Assembly: GCA_949592205.1 (NCBI GenBank)
Contig: CATIUR010000003.1
Span: 143,879,259 to 143,943,258 of the forward strand
Source: Helichrysum umbraculigerum
Taxonomy: Eukaryota; Streptophyta; Magnoliopsida; Asterales; Asteraceae
Direction: 5' to 3'
Length of the DNA stretch: 64,000 nucleotides
A program made the position numbers and the translations under genes. Position 1 is the stretch's first letter, and the number at the start of each line of letters is the position of its first letter. The notes beneath the pieces are model-generated. The model was not told the origin of the DNA and ran no database searches. It saw nothing but the letters and a program-made list of their open reading frames with translations. Positions 31,498 to 43,286 of this stretch are shown piece after piece.

Positions 31498-33744
31498 TTA
31501 CTCACACGCCGCTTTGCTCCTTTCTGGTGCCAACGATCTCTTTTTCTGTACTACAGGCCTTATACTTTTATCTGCGTTCATACGGTGTTCAATAATGTCC
31601 CTCGGTACACCCATCATGTCGGATTCTGTCCATGCAAAGACGTCCATATTCTTTTTTAACAGGAGCAATAACCCCGTTTTTATATGTTCCGGTATTGTGC
31701 TACCGATTGATATTGGTTGCTCTGGGTATTGAGGATTAAGAATAAACTTTTCTTCAGTTTCTTCGGGTGTCATATCCTTCGAGCCCCCAGGTTCCAGTGG
31801 TTTTTCTTCCGGGACCTCGTGGGAGCTTTCTTCATATAATTCCCTTTCGGCTTGCAAACTTTCACGAACTTCTCTTATATCTGCTTTGACCGTTGCAATG
31901 CCATGTGGGGTTCGGAACTTCATGATTGCATGCATGGTGGATGCTACAGCCCGTAGGGCAGATAGGCCTGGACGCCCTAGTAGAATGTTGTAGGACGAGG
32001 GCGCGTCGACCACTAAGAATCGTAGGATTATCGTTCGGCTTAGTGGGTATTCACCAAAGGTTACCGGTATAGCTACTTCACCCATCGGCCATACTCTTTC
32101 TCCTGCAAAGCCTACGAGGGGTCCCCCGGTGTTCCGAATCTTTTGCTGAACTTCCGGTTCCAACGCCCGGAAACAATGCGCATACATGATTTCTGATGCG
32201 CTACCTCCATCCACGTAAATCCGATGTACCATTTGATTTCCGACTTCAGCTTTTATGACCAGTGGGTCGCTAGTCGGAAGATTTCCTGGTTCAGTTGGGA
32301 AAGTGATTGGTTCTTCCATCCAGTCCTCTGAGCGTTCCTTTAGTTTGGACCGATTCCATTCGGAGTATGTCACCATTATAGATTTTCCGCGCCCCTTCGA
32401 CCCACTGTCTTTCTGACCAAGTGGCACGATAGCTTTACTTTCCTGTTTCACTGCCGTCCCACTCCTAACATCTTTTATCAGATGCGTTAGCTTTCCTGAC
32501 TTTAATGCTTCTTCGATTTGTTTTCGAAGGTTAAAACAGTCGTTTGTATGATGGCCCCGGTCATTATGGAATTCGCAGAACCTATCCATATTCCTCCGCT
32601 CGGGGGTTCCGATTAGGGGACCCGGAGGTTTGAAGATCGAACGGGCTTCTTCAGTGGCCAAGATTTCACTGGGCGTTTTTGTGAGCGCCGTGAAGGGCAT
32701 ATTCCTTCGGTGAGACGTGGCCGGTGGCGTAGTAGTTTGAGGAACTTTGCGGTGCTCCGGTCTGCTTGAACCGTAAGTCAGGAATGGACGAGGAGTCACG
32801 TTGCCTTTCCAAGTATTCTGCCCTTTTGGAATCCCCTTTCGGTTGGTGGAATCAGGAACCTGCGAGGCTGCTGCCTCCTTTCCTCGTATGAAGGCTTTAG
32901 TAATTTTCCACATTTCTTCCGTTGAATTCGGCACTTTATTGTTTAGCTTCTCGATTAGTTGCTTGTTTCGTATCCCATGCATGAAACCCGAGATCTGCAT
33001 AAGTTCAGTGGTGCCACCTATTTCGATGCTCTCCGTTTTGAACCGGTCTATGAACTCTTGAAGTGTTTCGCTCTCTCGCTGCTTTATGTCATGTATTTCC
33101 ACCGCGTGTCGAGTGTACCTTTTTTGGGAGGTGAAGTGTGTGGAGAAAGCTTTCCTTAGCTCTTCAAAACTATCAATCTTTCCCACTGGAAGACTATCAA
33201 ACCACATTCGAGCTGACCCGGATAATGTCTGTGCGAACATATGGCACCATAGAGGCATGGACCACTGTTCCATTTCAGCCACTCCTGAAAAAAGGCTCAA
33301 GTGGTCGTCCGGGTCTGTTGTTCCGTCATAGATCCTTACGTGAGAGGGCATTCTCATTCGGGAAGGTCTTCGGCAATTAGCTATTCGGGAGGTGAACCTT
33401 CTTGCAACCGATGGTTTGTATGGAGAATTCAGTTCATCCTCCGAACTGTCGGTACCTGAGGAAGTATCGCTTGTGGTTGCGGTGTAGCCACTTGACGTAG
33501 TAGCATGATTCTTCTTTGATGACTTGGTTTCGGTTCTCTGTAACCTTTTGGTGCGTTTTTTCTTCGACCTCGGTCGTTTCTTTTGGGAGCGCATTTTACG
33601 CTCTTCCGTCCACCGGGATTTCTTGGGTGTGTTCCCTGTGTGACTTGTCATTTCATCTTCCGACGTATCGGGATCTTCATATGATAGCTTCCGAGGTGCA
33701 CCTCTCGGGTCCTCCTTCTCGATGGTATCCATGATTGTTCGCAA
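31498..33744 (-). CDS. gag: Tat Gag and aspartic protease
   Basis: About 748 codons from the ATG at 33744. A basic N-terminal region leads into the capsid domain (DPDDHLSLFSGVAEMEQWS, WFDSLPVGKIDSFEEL, IKQRESETLQEFIDRF), then a single zinc-knuckle-like motif (CEFHNDRGHHTNDC) and the protease with YVDGGSASEIMY near residue 513 and the flap-like NILLGRPGL. It ends at TAA in the linker to RT. Pol continues in the same frame directly after, so the family's Gag-Pol is probably one frame and this stop is either a mutation or a readthrough site. Confidence 0.9.
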   Translation of the reverse strand: MRTIMDTIEKEDPRGAPRKLSYEDPDTSEDEMTSHTGNTPKKSRWTEERKMRSQKKRPRSKKKRTKRLQRTETKSSKKNHATTSSGYTATTSDTSSGTDSSEDELNSPYKPSVARRFTSRIANCRRPSRMRMPSHVRIYDGTTDPDDHLSLFSGVAEMEQWSMPLWCHMFAQTLSGSARMWFDSLPVGKIDSFEELRKAFSTHFTSQKRYTRHAVEIHDIKQRESETLQEFIDRFKTESIEIGGTTELMQISGFMHGIRNKQLIEKLNNKVPNSTEEMWKITKAFIRGKEAAASQVPDSTNRKGIPKGQNTWKGNVTPRPFLTYGSSRPEHRKVPQTTTPPATSHRRNMPFTALTKTPSEILATEEARSIFKPPGPLIGTPERRNMDRFCEFHNDRGHHTNDCFNLRKQIEEALKSGKLTHLIKDVRSGTAVKQESKAIVPLGQKDSGSKGRGKSIMVTYSEWNRSKLKERSEDWMEEPITFPTEPGNLPTSDPLVIKAEVGNQMVHRIYVDGGSASEIMYAHCFRALEPEVQQKIRNTGGPLVGFAGERVWPMGEVAIPVTFGEYPLSRTIILRFLVVDAPSSYNILLGRPGLSALRAVASTMHAIMKFRTPHGIATVKADIREVRESLQAERELYEESSHEVPEEKPLEPGGSKDMTPEETEEKFILNPQYPEQPISIGSTIPEHIKTGLLLLLKKNMDVFAWTESDMMGVPRDIIEHRMNADKSIRPVVQKKRSLAPERSKAACE

Positions 33745-33896
33745 CTTCTCGAAATTGTTTTTAACAAATATAGGTGTAATCTCGTTCGCTGGCGCATCTG
33801 TTTCACCCCCGACATCCTATCCCGCCGAAGGTGGATCTTCTGGTGCTATAATTGCCATACTGGTTTATTGGGTTAGGTTCAGGTTGTAATCTTTCG

Positions 33897-33914
33897 GTCC
33901 CACGGATGGCGCCA
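33897..33914 (-). other. Tat element primer binding site
   Basis: On the minus strand, two bases after the 5' LTR, the sequence reads TGGCGCCATCCGTGGGAC. It starts TGG, as expected for pairing with a tRNA 3' CCA end. I did not assign the tRNA. Confidence 0.75.
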
Positions 33915-33916
33915 AA

Positions 33917-34423
33917 TGTTGCTCCAAAGGTGAAGTAACACGTCAGGTGAGGACTAGTTTCTATTTCGGGAGGCAGGACCGAAGGATTGCTCTGTGTGAC
34001 TGTTGATGAGACCTTGAACCGAAAGGGGGATATCCCTTTCGGTTGGCGATTCCCTATTGGTAACCCCGACTACCGTTTGGATAGACGAGTTATACGCCAC
34101 GAATGTCAATGGTCTCTTTCGGTATCAGAGCATATTTAATGCCTGTCATCAATGCCCAACAACTGGTGGTTGGTCGGCTATTTATAATGCTTCACATGTC
34201 CTTCTTTTACCCATTTCGGTATCCCTCTATTGCCCGCTGGATATAAGTGCTACCACCGCCATTTGCAGCATTAATTAGATGTGACAACTAATCAGATACT
34301 ACCCTTCGGTAGGGAGAAGGCCTGTGACTTGATATTTCCTTATAAGCCTGTTATGCTTTAAAGGTTCTCTTTTGGGTACAAGGTGTTTCGGTATCGGCAT
34401 ACCGATACGTAGGTACGTCATCA
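33917..34423 (-). repeat. Tat element 5' LTR (507 bp)
   Basis: This intact LTR begins with TGTTG, ends with CATCA and is followed by the target duplication ATATC. A minus-strand TATAAATA box at 34179-34186 is the likely promoter core for the genomic RNA. Seven copies of ACCGAA or its complement TTCGGT lie in it, starting at 33978, 34018, 34038, 34118, 34215, 34305 and 34387. Confidence 0.95.
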
Positions 34424-34677
34424 ATATCTTAAATGGGGATCTTGTACAAGATGTGCAGAAAGGATAAATTATGATGATAAGGATGGTGTGTGTATAACGT
34501 AAATACTTTTTGTCATCTATTTTGGTTTAATAATTTATAAGATTAGATGAAATTACTTTTGTTATTGCTTTTGATTGTTAATTTATAAATCAGATGAATA
34601 GTCTGTTTTAAATTAGGTATCCACTGGATTTGAAGTAAACAATCGAGAGGTGGTAGAAATTAAAAACTAGTTCAATG

Positions 34678-34695
34678 ACCCGTGAAAACACGGGT
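34678..34695. repeat. Short palindrome next to (AT)n
   Basis: ACCCGTGAAAACACGGGT: 7-bp arms around AAAA, seven bases before the AT tract. Similar palindrome-plus-AT structures are common in plant intergenic DNA; I do not assign a family. Confidence 0.7.
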
Positions 34696-34698
34696 TTT

Positions 34699-34804
<106 letters not shown>

Positions 34805-36803
34805 GATTATAAGATCACCGGTATAAGATATTTTATATCAGTGTGATATGTATACATTTTACTCTTATATTCACGCATAATTATTCATATATAATATGAT
34901 ATTAACTCCTATATAATAAGAGATAATATATGATATGATATTAACTCCTATATAATAAGAGATATTTTCATGTGTAGCTTGAATTGTTGCATGAATACAA
35001 TCAGATACATTAGCTCTTGGCTTGGGCTTTACTTTATTAATTCAATATTCTTGATTAGTTTTGAACTCGATCAGCAAGAAAAATTTGTTGGATTCCATAA
35101 GTTGTACCTTCTTTCTAACACCATGGAGAGATATATATAGATACAAACCACAAAAAACAACAATTCCAAGACCACTCCATCGTCTGCTAGGAATAGAAGA
35201 TGCGACAACTTCCCACCAAAACAAACAACACAAGTTCACAACTACCCAATAGAGCAAACCTCTATAATAAAACCAAAAATGCCCATCCTAATGCAAGAAA
35301 TAACTTTAGATTTGCAGTCATACAATGGTAGAACATACACGGACTACATCACTCGGTCATTAGCCAAACTAAACACCCGAGACCACAAATGTCGAATAGT
35401 CTGAAAACACCAATGGTGTCAGTCATTCACTGTTCGAGACATCTGGGCTTCGCAACCATTCTTCCCATCTCACAGTAAACTTTCTTCGCAACCATAGCGC
35501 TTGATTAAAAACCGTCAAAGCATGTATAGCTATTAGCTTTTAGTCATGTACTTATATAAGGCAATAATAAGTAGAGATTATGCTCATCCATTTTTATCAA
35601 AAAGTAGCCCCCTAGAGCTGCAAAAATAATAAAAAAGTACACTTTTGATACGTGGAAATGACAACAGAAACAACACTCACTTAAAACGATATGAGCATCC
35701 CACAAGTATGTATCTGCACCACTTCTACTATCAAACTGATTTTGCAAGTGAAATGTGAAAAGAGAAAGATACAGAGTTTCATTAAGTAAATCAAAGCATG
35801 GCTCGATGAGAAAGAACAATTTTAAATGCTAAATACGGTATATATGTATAACCCAAGCTGCAAGTATTTTAAGTAAACATGAATAAGGACAAAAAAAAGG
35901 GGCAAAACGGACGGTCCAGCAAGATAATGATTTACAATGGGTTAAGTTAACACCCTGCCTTTTGTAACGATTTTGCTTTAATATACATTGAAGCTGACCA
36001 AGCATTGGTTATTAAATGGTCTTATAAGACTTGTATAATAAATGACTAAAAGAAATATAACCAACCATAGATACTATTTAAATCTTACTGATAAAATGGC
36101 TTAAAATTTTTAACAATGGCATTATACATATTATTTTGAGAGCACATATATAGCTAGGTTATTAAAAGTAAGTTGCAATGGCATATTTCTTAATAGCATG
36201 GCTGATTAAAGAGCATACATATTGCTAACTTGTTAAGATAACTGAGAAATTACATCAGAACGATGTAACACCCTTTCAAATCTCTAGCCAATTTTTTGTT
36301 TCAAAGAGAGTATAACACATCAATCTTACATGCCAAAACGCTAGGTTACCTCATAAGTAAATGGCCATTTCATTTTTACAAAAGTTACTAAAAATCTTGA
36401 TTATAAATGAGTAAATTGAGGTTACCTCAATAAAATTTCTCTAACTTCTTTAAGAAGCTTTGCAACCTTGCAACCAAAACATTATACAGAAAACCCTACA
36501 TAGTAAACATAAAATCAGTTTGTGGAATCTTGAGTAAAAACATTTTTATTATTACTTACGGATTATAAAATGTCAAGATACATTTCAAGTTTCCATTATG
36601 ATATAATTAGGATATATATAAGCAGAAAACTTACTATTCGACTTCCAAATCGGAAGAAACTGAACGGAAAAGCATAACCATTAAATCACGACATCCTGAT
36701 CTACTTCCGGCAAGGAAATCCACCCTTATCATCTTCAGTTTCTCTATTGCCCAATAATATTAAAATGTTTCTACAGATCTAAAAGAAAACTGAAAAGGGG
36801 AAG

Positions 36804-39800
36804 TGTCACACCCCAAAAATCCATAATTGCGTTTATTTAATGTTTAGCGGAAGCAAGTTAAGATTAGCGGAAGCATTATGTGTAAACAGTTTAACATCGG
36901 GGTGATGACGTATACAATTGTGCATTCATCGTATCAGAGCATATGATCATACAGAACATAATATATAAAGGATGCCAAATTTAAACAGTTGTTACAAAAG
37001 TAGTACGACTATGTAAGTCGTACAGTAGTAATAGAGTTTAAAACATTTAAGTTTTACAATACATATGTTAATATAAGATTTCATGAGTATAACTGCAATG
37101 TCTGCAGTAATACAGAGGAAATCCTCAAAAGCTGTCCCATAAAGTATGGCATCCTAAGTAGTCCAGGGTTGTCATCCTGAATGCATGCGATTCTTACTTA
37201 CGTTGCTAATTTCCTGTAAAACATAGAAAGAAAGTCGTCAACAAATATGTTGAGTGAATTCACAGGTTTTGTATAAATATGTGGTATGTTAAACCATTTA
37301 TGTTTAAGTTATTGAAATGTAATTCAATAAATAAAAGTTTGCAGATTTTGCAAAATATAAGTTTGTAGGGTTGTTACCCTAAAATACAGATTTATGTGGG
37401 TTGTTACCCAAAAGGTATGTCTGGTTGTTTACCAGAATATAAATATAATCAGTACGTATACTTAACTAAAACAGTTGTAGGATATGTTCATCCTAAATAA
37501 TAATGTGGGAATGCTTAGACTATAATCCCCTGAAAGGTGAGCTAAACCTCGCAGGTTAAAGTAACGCGACCTAACCCTATAACCAAACCACAACCAAAAC
37601 TTATGTTGTTTGCCTGAAGGACAATTAAGTATACGCTCCATCCACAGGAGGGTCGTCACGGCAATAGTACTATTCGTATACTCAGTGGCTAGAGTCACCT
37701 AGCTAATGGTTATAGTCTGCATGACATAAGGTCTTTCATGCACACATTTCAAGTCTGGGTCCGTACTAGGATATGTTGTCTAATTCCCAAAACAGTTGTG
37801 AAATAATATTTCATATCAAACAGTTGTATAAAGCAATAAAGCATTTATATAATTTGCTGCATATGTTTGCATGCAGTTTCTATGTTTACACCCCTATGTT
37901 TAAAACAGAAAACATTTGTAAAGTAGGGGCTGTGAACTCACGGTAGTTTGCTCGGTATGAAAGCTAGCAGCCAAACAGATAATTGCCCAAGGTATGTTAA
38001 CCTATACAATAAATATATTAACATAAGTACGTTTGATTTGTTTTAATCACTTATGTTAACATTTTGTTCGTTTGAAGAAATGGTTGATTTCTTATTAATG
38101 TAAGTTGTTAACTTTGTTAGTGACATTATGTAGAAATATTGTTATTATTTCTCAAATCGTACACTTGTTAAGTGTACAAACCAATATGTGATTGTTTATT
38201 TAACGGAAGGTCGTTTTGTTTTCATTTGTACATATACTTTGTATATAGTTGTACATATAATTCGATTTGTCATTTCAATATCATTGTTTGTACATATATT
38301 TGTTTTATATATGTATACGTATGTAAATATACTTGTTGTATATTATTAAGTTATACGTTTGTTAAACGTGCAATTCGATTGTGTATATATATATATGTAA
38401 ATATATAGTTACAAGTGTCGTATATATTTATTTAACCAATACGTTGTTTACGTATAAAAATATATATAAGTTTTCATTTGTTAAGAAGACGTTTGTTTGT
38501 GAATATAATATATTCCATTTCAAATTAATTTAACTTTCTTTTGTTACAATTAAAGAATTGTATTGAAGTGCAGGGTTATATATGAAAATATATAAATATA
38601 GCACTTATAACAACCGCTACATTTGATTATTTTATTATTATTTGATTATTTTATTATTATTTGATTTGGAGCATATTATAATAATCAATCTATTTCTATT
38701 TTATATTATTATTTGCATGCAACCGTTCTATTTTCTATTGTTTTAAAAACATACGCGATACGTGAATTTATTTCCGTTTACAAAATAAATATCATCACTT
38801 TCTAAAATTATCGTACACGTTTATTTAAATCATTGTTACTGATTTCGAATCGAGTTTTAACGATTATATAAACGTATAAGTTTTATATACATATATCGTT
38901 TGTTCGTACGAAATAAATAAGTCCAATGTCCGTGTCTCGGATATACCACATTAATGTATTATTAATAGTTTACAATGTCTCGGTGATGTATCATATAAAT
39001 GGGATCGTTTGTATTTAAAATAAAAGTCAAATTGTTGACCAGACGCGGGAATCCGCCGTATTCAGTGGAATCCGCCGGATTCAAGTCAAAAGGTTGGAAT
39101 ACGCCGGATTCGAGTGAATCCGCCGTATTCATCATAGTTTCATACGGTTTCGTTTTAGGTTGGGAATACGCCGTATTTAAATGAATACGCCGTATTCTTT
39201 TGTGTTCACAAGGTTAGTCGTGTGAAGATTTGGGAATACGCCGGATTCGGTTGAATCCGCCGTATTCAATCGTGTTCATAAAACGTTCATGTAGAACTTT
39301 GGGGAATCCGCCGTATTCAGGTGAATACGCCGGATTCGGGCGTGTCTTTTACTCGTTCATCGTTTTAGCCGAAGGTTTGTGTGCGAGTCGTACGTGGGAA
39401 TCCGCCGGATTCCTTTGAATCCGCCGGATTCGTTTGGTTTTTGGTTATGAATACGCCGGATTCAATGGAATCCGCCGGATTCGTTGCTCGTTTCAGTCCC
39501 CTATTCGTGTCTGTTAAAACATATCTGTATATTTGTTTGTCTCAATCTTTTATACATCAATACCAAATGTTTGTAACATCAATATATAACATTTTAACAA
39601 CTTAATATTAACCTTTAACATGTTTTTGTTTACAAATTTTGGATTTAGAGATTTTGGTTTTATAAACCCATTTTCAAGAACAATCAAGAAATCATCCAAT
39701 TTATATGTTATATGTTATGATTATGATGTAAATACATGTTATATAATGAAATGGAAGTGTAGAAATCAAAGAGATAGATTTTCTTACAAAGAGATGAAGG

Positions 39801-40652
39801 TGGTGATGATGATCAGACGATGATGATGATCTTGGTTAAGCTTCTGCTTCCTGATCTTGTTGCTACTGATCTTGTGTAATTTTAGTGAGGAAGAAGAAGA
39901 TAGATGGATGTGTGTGTGTTTGTGAAATCTTCAGGAAGAAGGAAATGAGAGGGAACAGAGATGATCAACAAGTATGGTTCAAATACAGAAGGTGGTCGCC
40001 AATAATTGAAGTTTGGTGGCCACTTTTGGTACATCAGTTTCGAGTACGGGTATAATTATAGCAATATAAAAATAAACAATTTATATTTTTATTTTGTAGG
40101 TGTTCTCCTGGTTCGTTATTTATGATCCGTATAATGATATTATCATTATTTTAAATAGATGTACAATTTTGTACATTTTACTGCGTTCAACTATTTGAGC
40201 GCCAAATTTCAGTTAATTTAGGATTTCATATTTTGAGGTAATGTTCTAATTACTTCCAAATGAATGAGAAAATTTGTATTTTTATGATTCGACCTTTTAT
40301 GTGCGTTTTAGAATTGTTTCTGTTCTTTTATAATACGTTTTATGTTAAACGCATAATTAGACCTTTTTATCTATTTGTTATAGATATATAAATACTCGTA
40401 ATTAATAATTGAGTTATTAATGACTTTTGTGTCACGAACTTTTGTTATTTATTTTTGTCGGGTTCGTTCCGATATATTTGTACGTAACTTTTAATATTTA
40501 CGTATTGAGTATTACTTTTTTTTTGTTTAAAAGTACTGGGCTTGCTAGGCTTACATCACATCAAGAAGTTTTGTTAAAACTTAATCAGGAAATTAGCGTA
40601 AGAATGCACATGCTTAAATGTTAATTAATACCTAATTTGGAGAGTTGTCACA
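36804..40652 (-). repeat. G2 3' LTR (3849 bp)
   Basis: TGTCACACC...GTTGTCACA. It is unusually long and AT-rich, with the 15-bp palindrome array at 39049-39482. The ORFs inside it are not maintained as genes. Confidence 0.95.
39049..39482. repeat. G2 LTR array: seven dyads of a 15-bp palindrome
   Basis: Fourteen 15-bp units of the form GAATMCGCCGKATTC, arranged as seven pairs. In every pair the spacer is exactly 4 bp and differs in sequence. Pair starts are 39049, 39097, 39164, 39234, 39304, 39398 and 39449. Arms are GAATCCG or GAATACG facing CGGATTC or CGTATTC around a central C. Confidence 0.95.
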
Positions 40653-40664
40653 TTCTCCCCCCGT
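40653..40664 (-). other. G2 polypurine tract
   Basis: The minus-strand sequence ACGGGGGGAGAA abuts the 3' LTR. Confidence 0.88.
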
Positions 40665-40686
40665 TAGGGAAATCTCGTCCCAAGAT

Positions 40687-41772
40687 TTAATTTGTGTCGT
40701 GAGTCGTGGTCACGGGTTCAAATAGGTGTGGGTACTTCTTGCGCATCTCGTCCTCACGTTCCCAGGTGAACTCTGGGCCTCTTTTCGAGTTCCATCGAAT
40801 TTTGACAAGTTTGATCCGACTGTTTCGGAGCTTCTGCGTTTTCGTGTCCATTACTTCAAGCGGTTCCTCCACAAAGTTGAGTTTTGCGTCGACGTAGATT
40901 TCGTCAGGAGGTATGATTAACGCTTCGTCGGATAGACACTTCTTAAGATTACTCACGTGAAACGTATCGTGAATATTACTAAGTTCTTGCGGCAGTTTAA
41001 GCTTGTAAGCTACAGGACCAATCCTTTCTAGGATCTCAAAAGGTCCAATGTAACGTGGGTTTAGTTTACCGCGTTTCCCAAATCGTACAACTCCTTTCCA
41101 AGGAGATACCTTAAGTAGGACTCTGTCGCCTACTTGAAACTCTAAAGGTTTTCATCTATTGTCTGCATAACTCTTTTGTCGGTCTCGTGCTGTTTTCAAT
41201 CGATTAAGCACTTGAGATATCTTGTCCGTTGTCTCTTGGACTATCTCAGGACCTGATAACTGTCTATCATCCAACCCTGCCCAACAGAGTGGGGATCGAC
41301 ACTTGCGTCCGTATAACGCCTCGAAAGGTGCCATTTGTATGCTCGTATGATAACTATTGTTATACGAGAATTCAGCTAAAGGGAGATGAACATCCCAGTT
41401 TCCTCCAAAATCAATCACGCAGGCTCGTAGCAAGTCCTCAAGCGTTTGTATTGTTCGCTCGCTTTGACCATCGGTTTGTGGATGGTAGGCGGTACTCATG
41501 TCGAGTCTAGTGCCTAAAGCTTGTTGCAGTGTTTGCCAGAAGCGAGAGGTGAAACGTGCATCTCTATCAGAGATGATAGATAATGGAACTCCATGTCTAG
41601 AAACAACTTCTTTTATGTATATTCTAGCCAGTTTTTCCATCTTATCTGTCTCTTTGATGGCTAGAAAGTGAGATGATTTTGTCAATCGGTCGACAATCAC
41701 CCATATGGAGTCCATTCCAGATGATGTCTTCGGTAACTTCGTGATGAAATCCATCGTGATGTGTTCCCATTT
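40687..41772 (-). pseudogene. pol: G2 integrase core and chromodomain
   Basis: Same frame after the stop. The integrase D, D and E are present (MDFITKLP, SDRDARFTS, DGQSERT). A second stop, TGA at 41152-41154, replaces Arg in the segment NRRKPLEF of relatives. The chromodomain-like end (VKIRWNSKRGPEFTWERED) runs to the terminator at 40687. Confidence 0.9.
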
Positions 41773-43281
41773 CTATTTGGGCAACTCAGGTTGTTGCAAA
41801 AGCCCATACGGCTTTTGATATTCAGTCTTAACTTTTGCGCAAGTCAGACATCTACTTACATAGGTGGCAATGTCTCTTTTCATGCCGGGCCACCAGTAAA
41901 ATCCTTTCATATCGTGGTACATCTTATCTGCACCAGGATGTATCGAGTAATTGGACTTATGAGCTTCGTCCAATACTAGGCTACGTAGTTCATCAACACA
42001 AGGAATCCAAATTCGATTCATGAAGTACAATACTCCATTTTCCTTAGACTCCAGTTGCTTCTCCATCCCTTTGAGGGATTCGTCTTTCATACGTTCTGGA
42101 GTAAAGGCTGCTTGTTGAGCATCACGAATTTGGGAAATCAGATCCAAGTGAATTGTCAGTCCTAAAGCTCGAACTCTTCGAGGTTTCCCTCTTTCCTTAC
42201 GACTCAAGGCATCCGCTACTACATTAGCTTTGCCCGGATGGTACTTGATTTCACAGTCGTAATCATTCAGCAATTCAACCCAACGTCTCTGTCTCATGTT
42301 GAGTTCTTTCTGATCAAATATATGTTGGAGACTTTTGTGATCGGTAAAGATCGTACACTTCGTACCGTATAGGTAGTGTCTCCAAATCTTAAGAGCAAAA
42401 ACGACTGCTCCTAGCTCTAAGTCATGCGTCGTATAATTCTTCTCGTGAATCTTCAATTGACGAGACGCGTAAGCAATGACCTTGTCGTTTTGCATTAACA
42501 CGCAACCTAATCCTTGATGTGAAGCATCACAGTAGACAACAAAGTTTTCTACTCCTTCTGGTAAGGATAGGATAGGTGCGGTGCTCAATTTCTCTTTCAG
42601 TAGTTGAAAAGCATTCTCTTGCTTCTCGCCCCAATCAAACTTTTTGTCTTTTTGCGTTAGGGCGGTAATTGGTTGAGCTATCTTCGAGAAATTCTCGATG
42701 AATCTTCGGTAGTAACCGGCTAGCCCAAGGAATTGTCGTATCTCAGTTGGGGTTTTTGGGGCTTCCCAATTCTTAATCGCCTCAATTTTGGATGGGTCCA
42801 CGTGAATTCCTTTGCTATTGATCACATGACCAAGGAAATGAACCTCACGCATCCAAAACTCGCATTTAGAGAACTTTGCATAAAGCTTCTCTTTCTCCAA
42901 TAATTCCAGAATCATTCTCAGATGTTGTTCATGGTCTTTCTTCGTTCGCGAGTATATCAAGATATCGTCAATGAACACTATGACGAACTTATCCATGTAA
43001 GGTTTACATACTCTATTCATTAGATCCATGAACACTGCTGGCGCATTCGTTAGCCTAAATGGCATAACAAGGAGCTCGTAATGACCATATCGAGTCCTAA
43101 ACGCAGTCTTAGGGATATCTTCATCCCGTACCTTCAGTTGATGGTAACCCGATCTCAGGTCGATCTTTGAGTAATAACTTGACCCTTGCAGCTGGTCAAA
43201 CAAGTCATCGATGCGTGGTAATGGGTATCGGTTCTTAATCGTCACTTTGTTCAGTTCTCGATAATCGATACACATCCGCAT
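41773..43281 (-). pseudogene. pol: G2 RT, RNaseH and integrase N-terminus
   Basis: About 502 codons resuming RT on the far side of G3: RMCIDYRELNK, YPLPRIDDLFDQLQGSS, the catalytic FIDDILIYSR, RNaseH (VVYCDASHQGLGC, FTDHKSLQHIF) and the integrase zinc region (HPGADKMYHDM, CLTCAKVK). It stops at TAG 41773-41775 where relatives have Trp (PKWKWE). One RT position reads MPFRLTNAP instead of the usual MPFGLTNAP. Confidence 0.92.
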
Positions 43282-43286
43282 TGATC

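Larger units (their letters stand above)
458..34423 (-). mobile_element. Tat-lineage Ty3/gypsy LTR retrotransposon with nested insertions
   Basis: The element reads on the minus strand, with its 5' LTR at 33917-34423 and its 3' LTR split into 458-518 and 24345-24790. Target duplications ATATC flank both ends (453-457, 34424-34428). Without the nested SIRE element it is about 10.1 kb. Order on the minus strand: LTR, PBS, gag-protease, RT-RNaseH-second RNaseH-integrase, a spliced antisense gene, PPT, LTR. The extra RNaseH with DGASN...NNEAEYEALLAGL and the antisense 3' gene are hallmarks of the plant Tat clade (Ogre, Retand and Grande relatives). The two LTRs differ by about nine substitutions in 507 bp by eye, so it is the oldest insertion in the window. 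Two in-frame stops interrupt its polyprotein. Confidence 0.93.

Noticed and set aside
35042..35257. 71-codon minus-strand ORF with hydrophobic stretches
   Set aside because: Short, no family recognised, no splice or start context that convinces me; kept only as part of the non-genic region.
39049..39482. CRISPR-like array of short repeats
   Set aside because: Units are 15-bp palindromes in pairs with 4-bp spacers inside a plant LTR; spacing and context exclude CRISPR.
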